From Mesostigma viride (Eukaryota; Streptophyta; Mesostigmatophyceae; Mesostigmatales; Mesostigmataceae), in NCBI GenBank assembly GCA_009746045.1, contig RPFO01000015.1, positions 1,326,529 to 1,390,528 of the forward strand: a stretch of DNA of 64,000 nt, given 5' to 3'. Positions 51,247-62,650 of this stretch are shown here, piece by piece. How positions within the stretch are numbered: position 1 is the stretch's first letter; the number at the start of each line of letters is the position of its first letter. The translations under genes were made by a program, and so were the position numbers. The notes under the pieces are model-generated. The model had not been told where the DNA came from, did no database searches, and saw only the letters and a program-made list of their open reading frames with translations.

Positions 51247-53702
51247 TGTCCCGACAGTGAGTATAGGGCACAGGCCGCCGAGGTACATAACATTACACAC
51301 GAGCGCTCGGCGGACGAGCCTCGTCCAGCGTCCCAGATCCTGATGAGCAGCAAGACGCTGGCACGCCAACTTCGGAAGGGCAAGGAATACACGATGTACC
51401 GCATCGACCTGGATAGCACTCAGGCCATGCTTAACGAGATCGGCGTCGGCTTCACCCCGGACGAGTTGGCGCGTTTCAACGCCGTCTTGGAGAAGCGCGC
51501 CACTCTTTTCGCGGACCGCACGCCCCAGTTCCCTCCCCACCGTTCGGTGCTACACCGCATCCAGGTACAGGAGGGTTCCGGGCCTACAGCGTCCCCCATG
51601 TACCGCATGGGTCCGGTCGAGTTAGTGGAGCTCAAGAAGATTCTCATTTCGCTGCTCGACGCCGGGCTCATCGAGCCCAGCAACAGTCCCTTCTCCGCAG
51701 GTGTGCTGCTCGTCCCCGAGCCAGGGGGCAAGTGGCGGCTGGTGACTGACTACCGGAAGTTGAACGCCATCACGGTTAAGTCCAAGTATATCCCCTGCCG
51801 AGGATCGACGACATCTTCAACCGCGTCCAAGGGGCTACGTGCTTCACGGTCATCGACTGCGCGGACGGGTTCTGGCAGCTGCGCATCGCGCCTGAGGATT
51901 GTCACAAGACTGCATTCGCCACGCCCTTCGGTCACTACCAGTTTCGGGTGGCGGCGATGGGCCTGTGTAATTCGCCCGCGTCCTTCCAGATGCTGATGAA
52001 TGACATCCTCCGTCCGGTGATGGGCACGGCCCACCTGCCGCAGGTCTCCCAGGATCTGACGGACCCGCAAAAGGGGGCGCGCCCACCATGGACCTACAAG
52101 CGCACGTGTGCGTTGGCGTACCTGGACGACATTCTGGTGTATTCCAGGACGTTCGAGGAGCACCTGGAGGATGTTGACGCGGTGCTACAGATCATGGAAG
52201 ACGAGCACCTGTCGGCGCGGAAAGCCAAGGTGCGCGCCGGTCGCTGTGTGCCCTTCCTGGGCCACACCCTGTCTGCGGACGGCATCGCGACCGACCCTGA
52301 GAAGATTGAGTCCGTCCAGCAATGGCCGGTTCCCACGGACGTGAAGGGGGTGCGCAGTTTTCTGGGGTTGGCTTCCTACTACCGACGGTTTATCCCGAGG
52401 TTCGCCACCATCGCCGCCCCGATCAACGCTCTTCTCAAGAAGGGTACTCCGTTCCTGTGGGCTGAGCAGTGCCAGCAGGCCTTGGAGGCCCTCAAGCGCC
52501 ACCTCATCACCACAGCCCCTGACCTCGTCCTGCCGGACCCGTCCCTTCCTTTCGTTGTGGCTACTGACGCCAGCATGGTGGCCATCGGGGGCGTTCTCCT
52601 GCAGGATCAAGGCAAGGGTCTACAGCCCATTGAGTACATCTCACGTACGATGATTCCGGCGGAACGGAACTATCCAGTACACCAACAGGAACTCCTGGCA
52701 GTAGTTTACTGCTGCCACACGTGGCGTCACCATCTTTTGGGCGCACAGTTTTTGGTGGCCATTAGTGAGCAAGGGGATCTTGACCCCCACTGCCTGGTGA
52801 TCCACACTGACCTCCGGCCTCTCACCCACCTCCTGGTGCAGCCCAAACTGACGCCCCGTCAAGCGCGGTGGATGGAGTACTTGTCGCAATTTGCCCCGTT
52901 TAAGATCCAATACGTCAAGGGCGCGGACAACGTTGTGCCCGACGCCCTCTCGCGACAGGCTGACTATTGGTTCTACGAGGACATGGACGTGCTTCATACC
53001 ACTTGTGTCCCAGTGGCTGCCCTGGGGACCGCGTACGGCGCGGAGCCACGGTCCCCTCGGGCCCGCCATCTTTTTCATCTCGGGCATACGACCATGGATG
53101 ACTTGTCTCCCATCCTGGATGAGCCTGTCCTTCAGGGCTCCCACGAGGACGTGGAGACCCCCGAGGGAGGGGAGGGGTCGCACACACGCGTGCCACTCAG
53201 TCATGTGGTGCCACCCCAAATTTTTCAGCTTCATCCGCTCGGCCCACCCACAGTCTTCTCAGAGTTCGTCAACCAGGTGATGGCGGACGCGGAGGACTCG
53301 GCAGAGGATGTGTTCACGGTCACATCTGACCTAGAGACGATGATAAGTCGTTTCACGGTCACGGAAGAAGCGGCCCTCGAGGCCATCAGGGCACATCCGC
53401 AGCAGATGGGCGCTTTCCCTTGCAAGTTCCAGGAAGGGCGCCTGCTCGTGTGTGTCCAGCCGGAGGAATGGCGGCTGTACGTCCCCGAGCTGTGCAGAGC
53501 AGCCTTGCTCCACGAGCTCCATGACTCCCTCCTAGGCGGTCACCAAGGAATACATCGCCTCCTCCCACGGGCCCGTAAGTATTTCTACTGGCCAGGGATG
53601 ACGGAGTATATCAAGACGTACGTGCGCCAGTGCCCCTCGTGCCAGATCATGAATGAAGTCCAGGAACACGGGCTCTCAAGCCGTCCCAAAGACGTTACCT
53701 GA
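51247..53702 (+). pseudogene. RT and RNase H of Gypsy-A2, and integrase zinc finger
   Basis: The RT N-terminus (YRMGPVELVELKKIL, LVTDYRKLNAITVKS) is followed by a one-base deletion near 51793, shared with Gypsy-A1. It then continues with CADGFWQL, MGLCNSPASF and AYLDDILVYS. RNase H has VVATDASMVAIGG, EYISRTMIPAERNY, VIHTDLRPL and NVVPDALSR. The integrase H2C2 finger follows (GGHQGIHRLL to CPSCQIM), then a four-base duplication (ATGAATGA) shifts the frame to a stop at 53702. Confidence 0.82.
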
Positions 53703-54861
53703 TCCAATGGGTCCGTGGGACTCCATCATGATGGATTTCATCGGCCCATTCAAGAAGACAAAGGGCGGCAACAGCATGGTCTTGGTGTTCGTGGACCGAC
53801 TGACGCGTATGTGTCATCTGGCCCCATGCCCTGCCAACCTCATGCACGGCGGAAGGGTGTGCCAAGCTATACCTTACTCACGTGTTCCGGTTCCACGGGC
53901 TCAGCCGACAGTTCATCTCTGACCGCGACAAGCTCTTCACGGCCAAATTCTGGCAGGAGTTCTTCGATCGAGCGGTTGGGCACCAAGGTGTCACTGGGCA
54001 CGGCCTACCACAGCTCGTCGTCGCACATGGTGGAGCGGCTGAATCGTACGCTGCAAGAGACCATGCGCCACTACACCGACGCGGTGGGTAGCAATTGGGA
54101 GGAACTTCTGGGCTTGGTGGAATTTTCAGTGAATAATGCCCCCCAGGCCGCTCACGGATTCACTCCCCTTTTCCTCAACTCCGGCCGACATCCCCTCACG
54201 CCGCCCGACTTGCTCCTGAGTCCAGAACGTGGTGAGGATCAGGTCAAACGGGATACCCTGCAAGGGGTCGAGCGGCTGCTGCAGCAGATGCACCAGGCAC
54301 ATAACAGCGCAGTCCAGGGTTATCGCGCCGCGGCAGAGCGGTACATGGCCAGAACAGCAGGGAAGCGGGATGCTCGGACGCCGCCCATCGAGGTGGGCGA
54401 CTGGGTCCTGGTGGAGGGCCCGCAGATCGGACGGTTTGCTGATAAGGTGGAGAAGGAGCTGAAGACTAAGCTCCGTCCCATGTTCTTGGGCCCCTACAAG
54501 GTCCTCGACAAGGTCGACGAGGTCATGTTCCAGGTGGACATCCCTGTGTCATGGAACCTCACGTCCAACCGGTTCCATCGCGACCAGCTCAAGCTGTATC
54601 ACCAGAACACCATCCAGGGCCGGGTAAATCCCCCAGCCCCGCTGGAGTTCAACCCGGACACGGGGGAACAGGAGGATGAGGTGGCGGAGATTGTGGGACA
54701 CCGGGACGTCAAGCGAGGACGTGGGGTCCAACGACAATACCGCGTGCGATGGCGATTTGCACAACATGCATGAGTCAGAGGACTCCTGGCGCACCGCGAC
54801 TGAGTTAGCCGGGTGCGCTCGTTTACTAGAGGCGTACAAGAAGACGCACCACTTACGATAG
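53650..54861 (+). pseudogene. Integrase core and chromodomain of Gypsy-A2, frameshifted
   Basis: The core begins LPDPMGPWDSIMMDFIGPFKK (first Asp), shifts near 53840, continues GLSRQFISDRDKLF (second Asp), shifts again by one base before GTKVSLGTAYHS, then MVERLNR (Glu) and a long intact frame to the chromodomain. The GPY/F module FLGPYKVLDK and HRDVKRGRG, YRVRWR are visible; a last shift near 54760 precedes LLEAYKKTHHLR and the TAG at 54859-54861. Confidence 0.8.
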
Positions 54862-54894
54862 AGGACTCCACACGATGCAGGAAGTGAGGGTTGT

Positions 54895-57360
54895 GTGAGC
54901 CAGGTATCAAGGTGCACGTCGACTGATACCTCTGTTGTCGTGTGTTGCTTATGCAGGGGGACGCCGCGGAGGCGCTTCCCAGAGACACGACTTCCAGTGC
55001 CGCGGATCGAGGCAGCAGATACCGACATACCTGACGCAGAGGGGGTGCAGAGCGAGGAGGAGTTAGTTGACCTGGAGATGCCAGATCCAGAGTCCCCTGA
55101 GCCGTACCGTCAGCTGCCAGTTTGGGCCGGTACCTGCTCGCGGCGAGCCTCCGGCGACAGAGGCAAGGACGCAGACAGCTCGCGGAGAGCCTGCGGTCCG
55201 AGGTGCTATTTCAGGAGCTGGGGGGTCAGAAGGCGGGGCCCGCCAGCTGGTCGTGCCCTCATCTGGGCGCGGCAACATTCGGGAGATGCCGACCGGGCCG
55301 GTGGCACCAGACGCGCGCACCTTGCAGTTGGTGAAAGAGATTAACGAGGAGACTTTCAACCCTCGTTTGTTTTTGCGTGACTACGGCAAGGAGGGTGAGA
55401 CCTTATTCGAGCGGCGGCGTCGGCACCATAATCGGATGCCTTCCGACCACCGGGCCGATTCGATTCTGCCGCGCGTCGCCCCAGGTCCGCTGGAGAAATT
55501 CCAGTTGCACATTCGGAGGAATGTGGGTTTCAAGGTGGAGACCCGCACCGCAGTGCGCGACGGCGTGGTGACCGGCACGGCGTGGGATACCCACGTGAGG
55601 GAGTGTCCGTGTAACCAGTGTATCGCCACTGTCGAGGCCAGCCTGGTATACCCGCGACTCTTGCTACTCCTAGTCCCAGCGTCAGTGCGGGACCTTCTAA
55701 GGAGCCGGTTTCCACGGTACCTCCCTTTGGAGGGGGCATTGCGGGGCGAGAAGTGCCAACGGGAAGGGCAGTATTCTCTCCGGATGGCCTTGGATCGCAT
55801 CGTGGAGATGGACAACGAAGACCAAGACAGCGGGAGTGATGGCTATGATTCAGACTACCCTCCCCCACGTTCTCCTCCGCGTGACCCGCGTCCCCGGGAC
55901 CCTCCTCCCTTGGTGGGCGGACCAGGACACCGTCCCGTAGTGCGTTATGACGCACCCCCGCCCGCGACCGGTTGGGGACGGCATTCCAGTCGGGAACACC
56001 GGTCTACTCAGGCGGCGACCGGGTGGGGTGAGCGGAGCCGGCCAGCTACACGGCACGAGCCAGAACGACCTGTTCCCCGCCGTTCGCCCTCGCCGCGTTC
56101 GCAATCTCAATCAGTATCCAGGGCCGAGGAGCGACCCACTCGCCGGGCGTCACCGCCCCCAGCCAGCCGTCGGGACGATCAGCAATGGAAGCGGACGTGG
56201 GATGCCGCGCGCGACCTTGAGCGGGAGACAGCGCGGCGACGGTGGCAGGAGACGGTGGAGATAACACAGGAGCGGGCAGCGCGGCCGCCTAGGGGCGAGC
56301 CCTCCGGCGAGGCCTCGGGTGGGCCCCCGGATGCGGGCCAACTGGAACCAACCTTCACCATTTCATTGGAACCCCGCCCCCGGCCTGACAGGGCTGAACC
56401 GTCTTCACTGCGTTCCGCGGAGGGACCCAGCGGACCTGCTACGGCTGATCGGCATTCATCTCGTTCCGCGGAGGAACACAGCGGCCCTACTAGGGCGGAG
56501 GCGCCACTACGCGCCAAGGAGGGGCCCAGCGGGGCGGGCGCCATGGAGTCCATGGGGTCCTTGGTACCGTTTCCGTATGAGGAATGGACGCTGGGGGATT
56601 TCATGCGGACTCAGCCGGGCAGGGTGGCGAGGTATGGGGGGCCGGGGCCGCGGACAGAGAAACTGTGTTTGCACTTCGAGGGTCCGTCACTCCAAGTTCC
56701 CACCGGGATGCATGTGCCCGAAACCTTGCTTGGTCTTTCAAGCCGGACCCTGGTGTGCTGTGGACCGCGGGGCATACTGGGAGCAGCTGGAGATGACCTT
56801 CTCACCACAGATTCCGGTGCCGCTGCCGCAACCATCCAGCCCGCACCTCCCCTTCACCGTGGGGCACGTAGTGCGGTTTGGCACGGAAGACTGGTGGGAC
56901 TGGACGTATTATGTGGACGGGATAGGGCACACGGTGGCGCCCCCTAAAGTGGCCCCAGTGGATGGGCGCGCATTCCTTGACAAGAAGGCGCCAGACTTTG
57001 CGTGGACCCTGAAGACTACCTATGATGAGGACCACGTGCGCACCGAGGTGTTCAAGATGGGGGTGGACTTCGTTAGTTAGTGTTCATCGTTGTGGGGTGG
57101 TGGATAAGTCGGCTTTGACCCTGATGTTCACTCACCCTCAGAACTTCGCCGGATTCATGGCCATGTGGCCCGCGGGCACGTGGGTGGAGCTCTCTCGGGT
57201 CGGCCGACAGAAGGTGTCACCCTACCAGGTGGCCTTCGAGAGAGACCTGCGCTCGCATCCCGGTAGTCTGATTCGGAATATGACGCCGCTGGGTCGTCAG
57301 GCCCTTATCGCGGCCCAGCAACAACGGCGCGCCAACAACGGCGCGTTAAGGTGGTTGTGA
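54895..57360 (+). pseudogene. ORF3 of Gypsy-A2 (env-position protein of unknown function)
   Basis: About 800 codons in three frames. N-terminus: TPRRRFPETRLPVPRIEAAD and an acidic stretch; a shift near 55110; then a 600-codon open frame with PCNQC, a hydrophobic LLLLLVP, YPPPRSPPRDPRPR and long Arg/Glu/Ser-rich disorder; a shift near 56720; then an aromatic C-terminal domain (WEQLEMTFSPQIP, DWWDWTYYVDGIG, FAWTLKTTYDEDHV) and, after TAG 57079-57081 or a nearby shift, a last part (FMAMWPAGTWVEL, VSPYQVAFERDL) to the TGA at 57360. Gypsy-A1 carries the same gene. No known domain; no Env-like signal peptide or heptad fusion region. Confidence 0.65.
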
Positions 57361-57578
57361 GAGTTTTATGACGGATAGCGGAATGATCCTGTCATACTGT
57401 TTCGTGCTACTACGTCAGGGTTGGTCCTGTGTATCAACCTCTAGAGGAACTGGTATTACTAACCCGCGGGCGGACCGGGGTTGGGACATAGTACTCTTAT
57501 AGTAGCGCAGCATACTTGTTTCTTTTCTAACTCTTGTACGGTAGGGACTACCGACCCCCGTGGGGGGGGCCGGAGGAG
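57361..57578 (+). other. 3' UTR and polypurine tract of Gypsy-A2
   Basis: GGGGGGGGCCGGAGGAG at 57562-57578 abuts the LTR. The remainder is non-coding and matches 9607-9799 of Gypsy-A1 in inverse orientation. Confidence 0.75.
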
Positions 57579-58234
57579 TGTTGCGTGCCGGCCCCTTAGA
57601 ACGGACGCAACAATGGAATAAAGTATGTAGTTTGGCTTGTTGTCATAGTCCGTAGGACTTTGGGACTCATTTCGGGACTTATAATTTGGGAATTGTCCCT
57701 TGGTCAGGACTTTTGTATGGAACTATGATAGTTTGTGTGATTCGGACCAGTTATTTTGGGCCTAGGTTGTTGTATGCGATCTTCTAGGGGGCGGTGCAGT
57801 CGCGCCGCGCTGCGTACTTTATAGCTGGTTGAGATATTGTACTCATGCGTGGATTCTGTAGGCGAGGCTCGATGTCGACCCGAGGATCTTGTGTGGACTG
57901 CATGCTTTGGAAGGTCGGCGGCATGTCGGCGCCCCTTGCCAGCTTGGTGGCAGACCTAGGTGAAATTGGTCTGAGGACGAGAGTCTCGTCCTCTTGGTTT
58001 GATGAATGTAAAGTGCGATGACGCCTTCATATTAAACCTGGGGCAACTATCCATTTGTAATTGGTGTTGCTAGCCAATATAAGTGTGTAACAATTAGCTT
58101 GGCATCAAGCCAGATATCTCACGACTCGCGTTGTGAAGCACAATCTACGTTAGGCTACCTTGATTATTCCTAATTCCGGCATGGGGATCTTTCGCTGCGT
58201 AACTCAGGCTAGAAACCTGGGTTGGCACGTAACA
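57579..58234 (+). repeat. 3' LTR of Gypsy-A2
   Basis: 656 bp, TGTTGC to GTAACA, followed by the TSD CCACG (58235-58239) and the other half of the Gypsy-A1 integrase. Confidence 0.92.
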
Positions 58235-59416
58235 CCACGGACCCATTGGATCAGGTAACGTCTTTCGGACGGCTTGAGAGCCCGTGTTCCTGGACTTCAT
58301 GATCTGGCACGAGGGGCACTGGCGTACGTACGTCTTGATATACTTGTACTCCGTCATCCCTGGCCAGTGGGAGGGAGTGGGAAATACTTACGGGCCCGTG
58401 GGAGGAGGCGATGTATTCCTTGGTGACCGCCTAGGAGGGAGTCATGGAGCTCGTGGAGCAAGGCTGCTCTGCACAGCTCGGGGACGTACAGCCGCCATTC
58501 CTCCGGCTGGACACACACGAGCAGGCGCCCTTCCTGGAACTTGCAAGGGAAAGCGCCCATCTGCTGCGGATGTGCCCTGATGGCCTCGAGGGCCGCTTCT
58601 TCCGTGACCGTGAAACGACTTATCATCGTCTCTAGGTCAGATGTGACCGTGAACACATCCTCTGCCGAGTCCTCCGCGTCCGCCATCACCTGGTTGACGA
58701 ACTCTGAGAAGACTGTGGGTGGGCCGAGCGGATGAAGCTGAAAAATTTGGGGTGGCACCACATGACTGAGTGGCACGCGTGTGTGCGACCCCTCCCCTCC
58801 CTCGGGGGTCTCCACGTCCTCGTGGGAGCCCTGAAGGACAGGCTCATCCAGGACGAGAGACAAGTCATCCATGGTGGTGTGCCCGAGATGAAAAAGATGG
58901 CGGGCCCGAGGGGACCGTGGCTCCGCGCCGTATGCGGTCCCCGGGGCGGCCACTGGGACACAGGTGGTATGAAGCACGTTCATGTCCTCGTAGAACCAAT
59001 AGTCAGCCCGTCGCGAGAGGGCGTCGGGCACAACGTTGTCCGCGCCCTTGACGTATTGGATCTTAAACGGGGCAAATTGCGACAAGTACTCCATCCACCG
59101 CGCTTGACGGGGCGTCAGGTTGGGCTGCACCAGGAGGTGGGTGAGAGGCCGGTGGTCGGTGTGGATCACCAGGCGATGGGGGTCAAGATCCCCCTGCTCA
59201 CTAATGGCCACCGAAAACTGTGCGCCCAAAAGATGGTGACGCCACGTGTGGCAGCAGTAAACTACTGCCAGGAGTTCCTGTTGGTGTACTGGATAGTTCC
59301 GTTCCGCCGGAATCATCGTACGTGAGATGTACTCAATGGGCTGTAGACCCTTGCCTTGATCCTGCAGGAGAACGCCCCCGATGGCCACCTTGCTGGCGTC
59401 AGTAGCCACAACGAAA
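58235..59416 (-). pseudogene. RNase H and integrase N-terminus of Gypsy-A1
   Basis: It reads VATDASKVAIGGVLL to NVVPDALSRRADYWFYEDM, the linker, and the zinc finger start GGHQGIHRLLPRARKYF, with a short duplication and frameshift near 58375; then CPSCQIMKSRNTGSQ and LPDPMGPW at the insertion edge. The copy lacks the four-base duplication that breaks Gypsy-A2 here. Its upstream end is cut by the 789-bp element. Confidence 0.8.
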
Positions 59417-60205
59417 CATCAAGTTTCGTTTAAGTGGCCAGCCGGAGCGGCTGCTTAGGTTTTAGCGGGCAAGTACGTTCGAAGCGTGTCATTGGTGAAT
59501 TACTTGGGGAACTTGGGTTTCCCCGCGAAACTCCAACCGCACGTTCAGATTTCCAAATCTCAAGTAAAGTTCGGCGGAACTTTCTGAACGGGGGCAGTTG
59601 ACGAGCAGCATTCCTCCGGACGAATGAATTGCGTTCCGTACTTGCGCAAAATTTTGAAAGGTAGCTTGCGTGCAGCCCTACTAAAATTTGCGCGGACATT
59701 CAGATTTCCAAATCTCAAGTAAAGTTCGATGGAAATTTCTGAACGGGGGTAGTTGGCGGGCAGCGTTCCTCCGGGCGAATGAAATGCGTTCCATACTTGC
59801 GCAAGATTTTGAAAGGTAGCTTGCGTGCAGCCCTACTAAAATTTGCGCAAAGTACGGGACTGAAAATTCGTAACGGAAACGTTTTGGTAGTTGCTGTCAC
59901 TTCATTTTGCGCAAAGTGTTGGACTGGGAAATTCGTAACGGAAACGTTTTGGTAGTTGCCGTCACTTCATTTTGCGCAAAGTGTTGGACTGAAAATTCGT
60001 AACGGAAATTTTTTGGTAAATGGCGTCACTTCCTTTCGTTCGACTGAAAATTCGCTGAAATTCGCTGAATTCGCACCGTAGCCTAATTTTTAGTACCTCA
60101 AAGTGACGGAGCACCTAAAAACTTGCCCACAAGTACACTTGGCAGCGCGCTCACTGGGAAAAATTGTACAGCCACTCCGGCGGGCCACTTGAACGAATTG
60201 TAATG
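59417..60205. mobile_element. 789-bp non-autonomous inverted-repeat element with internal tandem repeats
   Basis: The ends are inverted repeats of about 37 bp: CATCAAGTTTCGTTTAAGTG on the left and CATTACAATTCGTTCAAGTG from the right, both continuing GGCC-GCCGGAG-GGCTG. It lies in the RNase H start of Gypsy-A1. No target duplication is evident when compared with Gypsy-A2 (GAAA, then GGAAGGG). Inside, a 155-bp unit is repeated twice (59544-59698, 59699-59848) and a 63-bp unit about three times (59841-60030), each with TTTGCGCAAAGT. No coding capacity. Confidence 0.7.
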
Positions 60206-61957
60206 GGAAGGGACGGGTCCGGCAGGACGAGGACAGCCGGGGCTGTGGTGAGGTGGCGCTTGAGGGCCTCCAAGGCCTGCTGGCACTGCTCAGCCCACAG
60301 GAACGGAGTATACCCTTCTTGAGAAGAGCGTTGATCGGGGCGGCGATGGTGGCGAACCTCGGGATAACCCGTCGGTAGTAGGAAGCCAACCCCAGAAAAC
60401 TGCGCACCCCCTTCACGTCCGTGGGAACCGGCCACTGCTGGACGGACTCAATCTTCTCAGGGTCGGTCGCGATGCCGTCCGCAGACAGGGTGTGGCCCAG
60501 GAAGGGCACACAGCGACCGGCGCGCACCTTGGCTTTCCGCGCCGACAGGTGCTCGTCTTCCATGATCTGTAGCACCGCGTCAACATCCTCCAGGTGCTCC
60601 TCGAACGTCCTGGAATACACCAGAATGTCGTCCAGGTACGCCAACGCACACGTGCGCTTGTAGGTCCATGGTGGGCGCGCCCCCTTTTGCGGGTCCGTCA
60701 GATCCTGGGAGACCTGCGGCAGGTGGGCCGTGCCCATCACCGGACGGAGGATGTCATTCATCAGCATCTGGAAGGACGCGGGCGAATTACACAGGCCCAT
60801 CGCCGCCACCCGAAACTGGTAGTGACCGAAGGGCGTGGCGAACGCAGTCTTGTGACAATCCTCAGGCGCGATGCGCAGCTGCCAGAACCCGTCCGCGCAG
60901 TCGATGACCGTGAAGCACGTAGCCCCTTGGACGCGGTTGAAGATGTCGTCGATCCTCGGCAGGGGATATACTTGGACTTGACCGTGATGGCGTTCAACTT
61001 CCGGTAGTCAGTCACCAGCCGCCACTTGCCCCCTGGCTACTTGGGGACGAGCAGCACACCTGCGGAGAAGGGACTGTTGCTGGGCTCGATGAGCCCGGCG
61101 TCGAGCAGCGAAATGAGAATCTTCTTGAGCTCCACTAGCTCGACCGGACCCATGCGGTATACATGGGGGACGCTGTAGGCCCGGAACCCTCCTGTACCTG
61201 GATGCGGTGTAGCACCGAACGGTGGGGAGGGAACTGGGGCGTGCGGTCCGCGAAAAGAGTGGCGCGCTTCTCCAAGACGGTGTTGAAACGCGCCAACTCG
61301 TCCGGGGTGAAGCCGACGCCGATCGATGGCCTGAGTGCTATCCAGGTCGATGCAGTACATCATGTATTCCTTGCCCTTCCGAAGTTGGCGTGCCAGCGTC
61401 TTGCTGCTCATCAGGATCTGAGACGCTGGACGAGGCCCGTCCGCCGAGCTCTCGTGTGTAATGTTATGTACCTCAGCGGCCTGTGCCCTGTACTCACTGT
61501 CGAGACACCAAAAGGATCCATCCGGAAACCAAACTACTCGTCGGCGCACACTGATGTCTACATCCTGCTTGTCCAACCAGTCTAGCCCGATGATGATGTC
61601 TGCGGCTCCCAGCGGCGCGATGGTCGCAGCCAAGTCGACCGGCGTGCCTTGCAGCACACCCTTGATATCTGCCAGGCCGGGCGATCGGTGTTGGCGACCG
61701 TCTGAATAGGTCACATGCACGGCTGTGGTGTGCGGGCGAGGGGTCAGACCCAGCCGGCGCACCAGGGCCTCGTTGATGAAGGACGTGGAGGCGCCGGTGT
61801 CGACCAAAAACTTCACGTCCATGACCGTTTTCTCTTTCAAATACGGGTCAAGGACGATGGGAGGAACAAGTAACCCCCCACTGAAAAGAAACAAATGTCG
61901 CGGGCCTCCGTGAGACACGCGCGCCGGTTGGGTAGCCGCGTCTGAGCCGGAAGCCAC
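60206..61957 (-). pseudogene. Protease and RT of Gypsy-A1
   Basis: From MASGSDAATQP at 61957: FLVDTGASTSF, IIIGLDWLD, an uninterrupted SFWCLDSEYRAQ, then a deletion and frameshifts near 61320 and 61180. RT resumes with YRMGPVELVELKKIL, carries the same one-base loss at KSKYIPC (60970) as Gypsy-A2, and has CADGFWQL, MGLCNSPASF and AYLDDILVYS. The RT end is cut at 60206 by the 789-bp element. Confidence 0.8.
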
Positions 61958-62066
61958 ATGATTGACGTCTACCTCTATTCTACAGTAATCGACTCCGCGT
62001 CGGGGTGACTATCTGATCTATCTACCCTATCATCTACCCCGGGGCCCAACCCCACGGGTAAGGCTA

Positions 62067-62650
62067 CTACTCCCAAGGAGCGGTGGGACGGGAGGCCGCC
62101 TCGCCCGACCGCCCGCCCTCTTCCCCCCCCTCCTCCTCTTCGTCAGCCTCCTCCTCCTCATCATACTCGTACCCAGCCACTGCTTGCGTCTGGCCGGAAG
62201 AGGAGGCTTGCCGCCGAGCCTCGATCTCGTTAACCGCGCGCAACACACCCTTGGTAGAGTTGGTCGCGGGCGGTCGCGGCTGCTGGTGCTGAGTCGGGAA
62301 TCGCCTGGCATGCTGCAGGCGAGCCGCCCGCTCGCCCGCAATGCGGGGCTTGTCCCGGGGGCCAGAGGAGTCGGGGCGACTGCCGAACGCCGGGCCGGAG
62401 AACCTGGGCTCAGTCTCCCCTGCGCCGCGACCGGTGTGCTTGCCCCGGAGCTTGGGGCAGTCGCGCTTGAGGTGTCCCACCTCACTGCACATGAAGCAAC
62501 GGGCCTTGCTGGCGTCGATGGCGTTGATACCCTGGTCAGCATAGCCGTCGTCGGGGTCGTCGATATAGTCTTCCTCCTCCTCGCCGGCGAACTCAGTGGA
62601 TAAAGGTGATTCACCCGCCGCGGGGGAGCTGGCCTGAAGAAACGACGCAC
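62067..62650 (-). pseudogene. Gag C-terminal part of Gypsy-A1
   Basis: RRFF start at the foldback edge; the reading frame then shifts (as in Gypsy-A2) into ESPLSTEFAGEEEEDYIDD, the zinc knuckle CFMCSEVGHLKRDC at about 62492-62450, a Gly/Arg/Pro-rich tail and an acidic EEEEADEEEEGGEEG run, ending APWE at 62067. A spacer of 109 bp precedes the protease frame. Confidence 0.75.

Noticed and set aside
54904-54956. Possible 53-bp GT-AG intron between integrase and ORF3 of Gypsy-A2
   Set aside because: Consensus-like ends are present, and conserved in Gypsy-A1, but none of the three upstream phases gives an open joined frame into ORF3.
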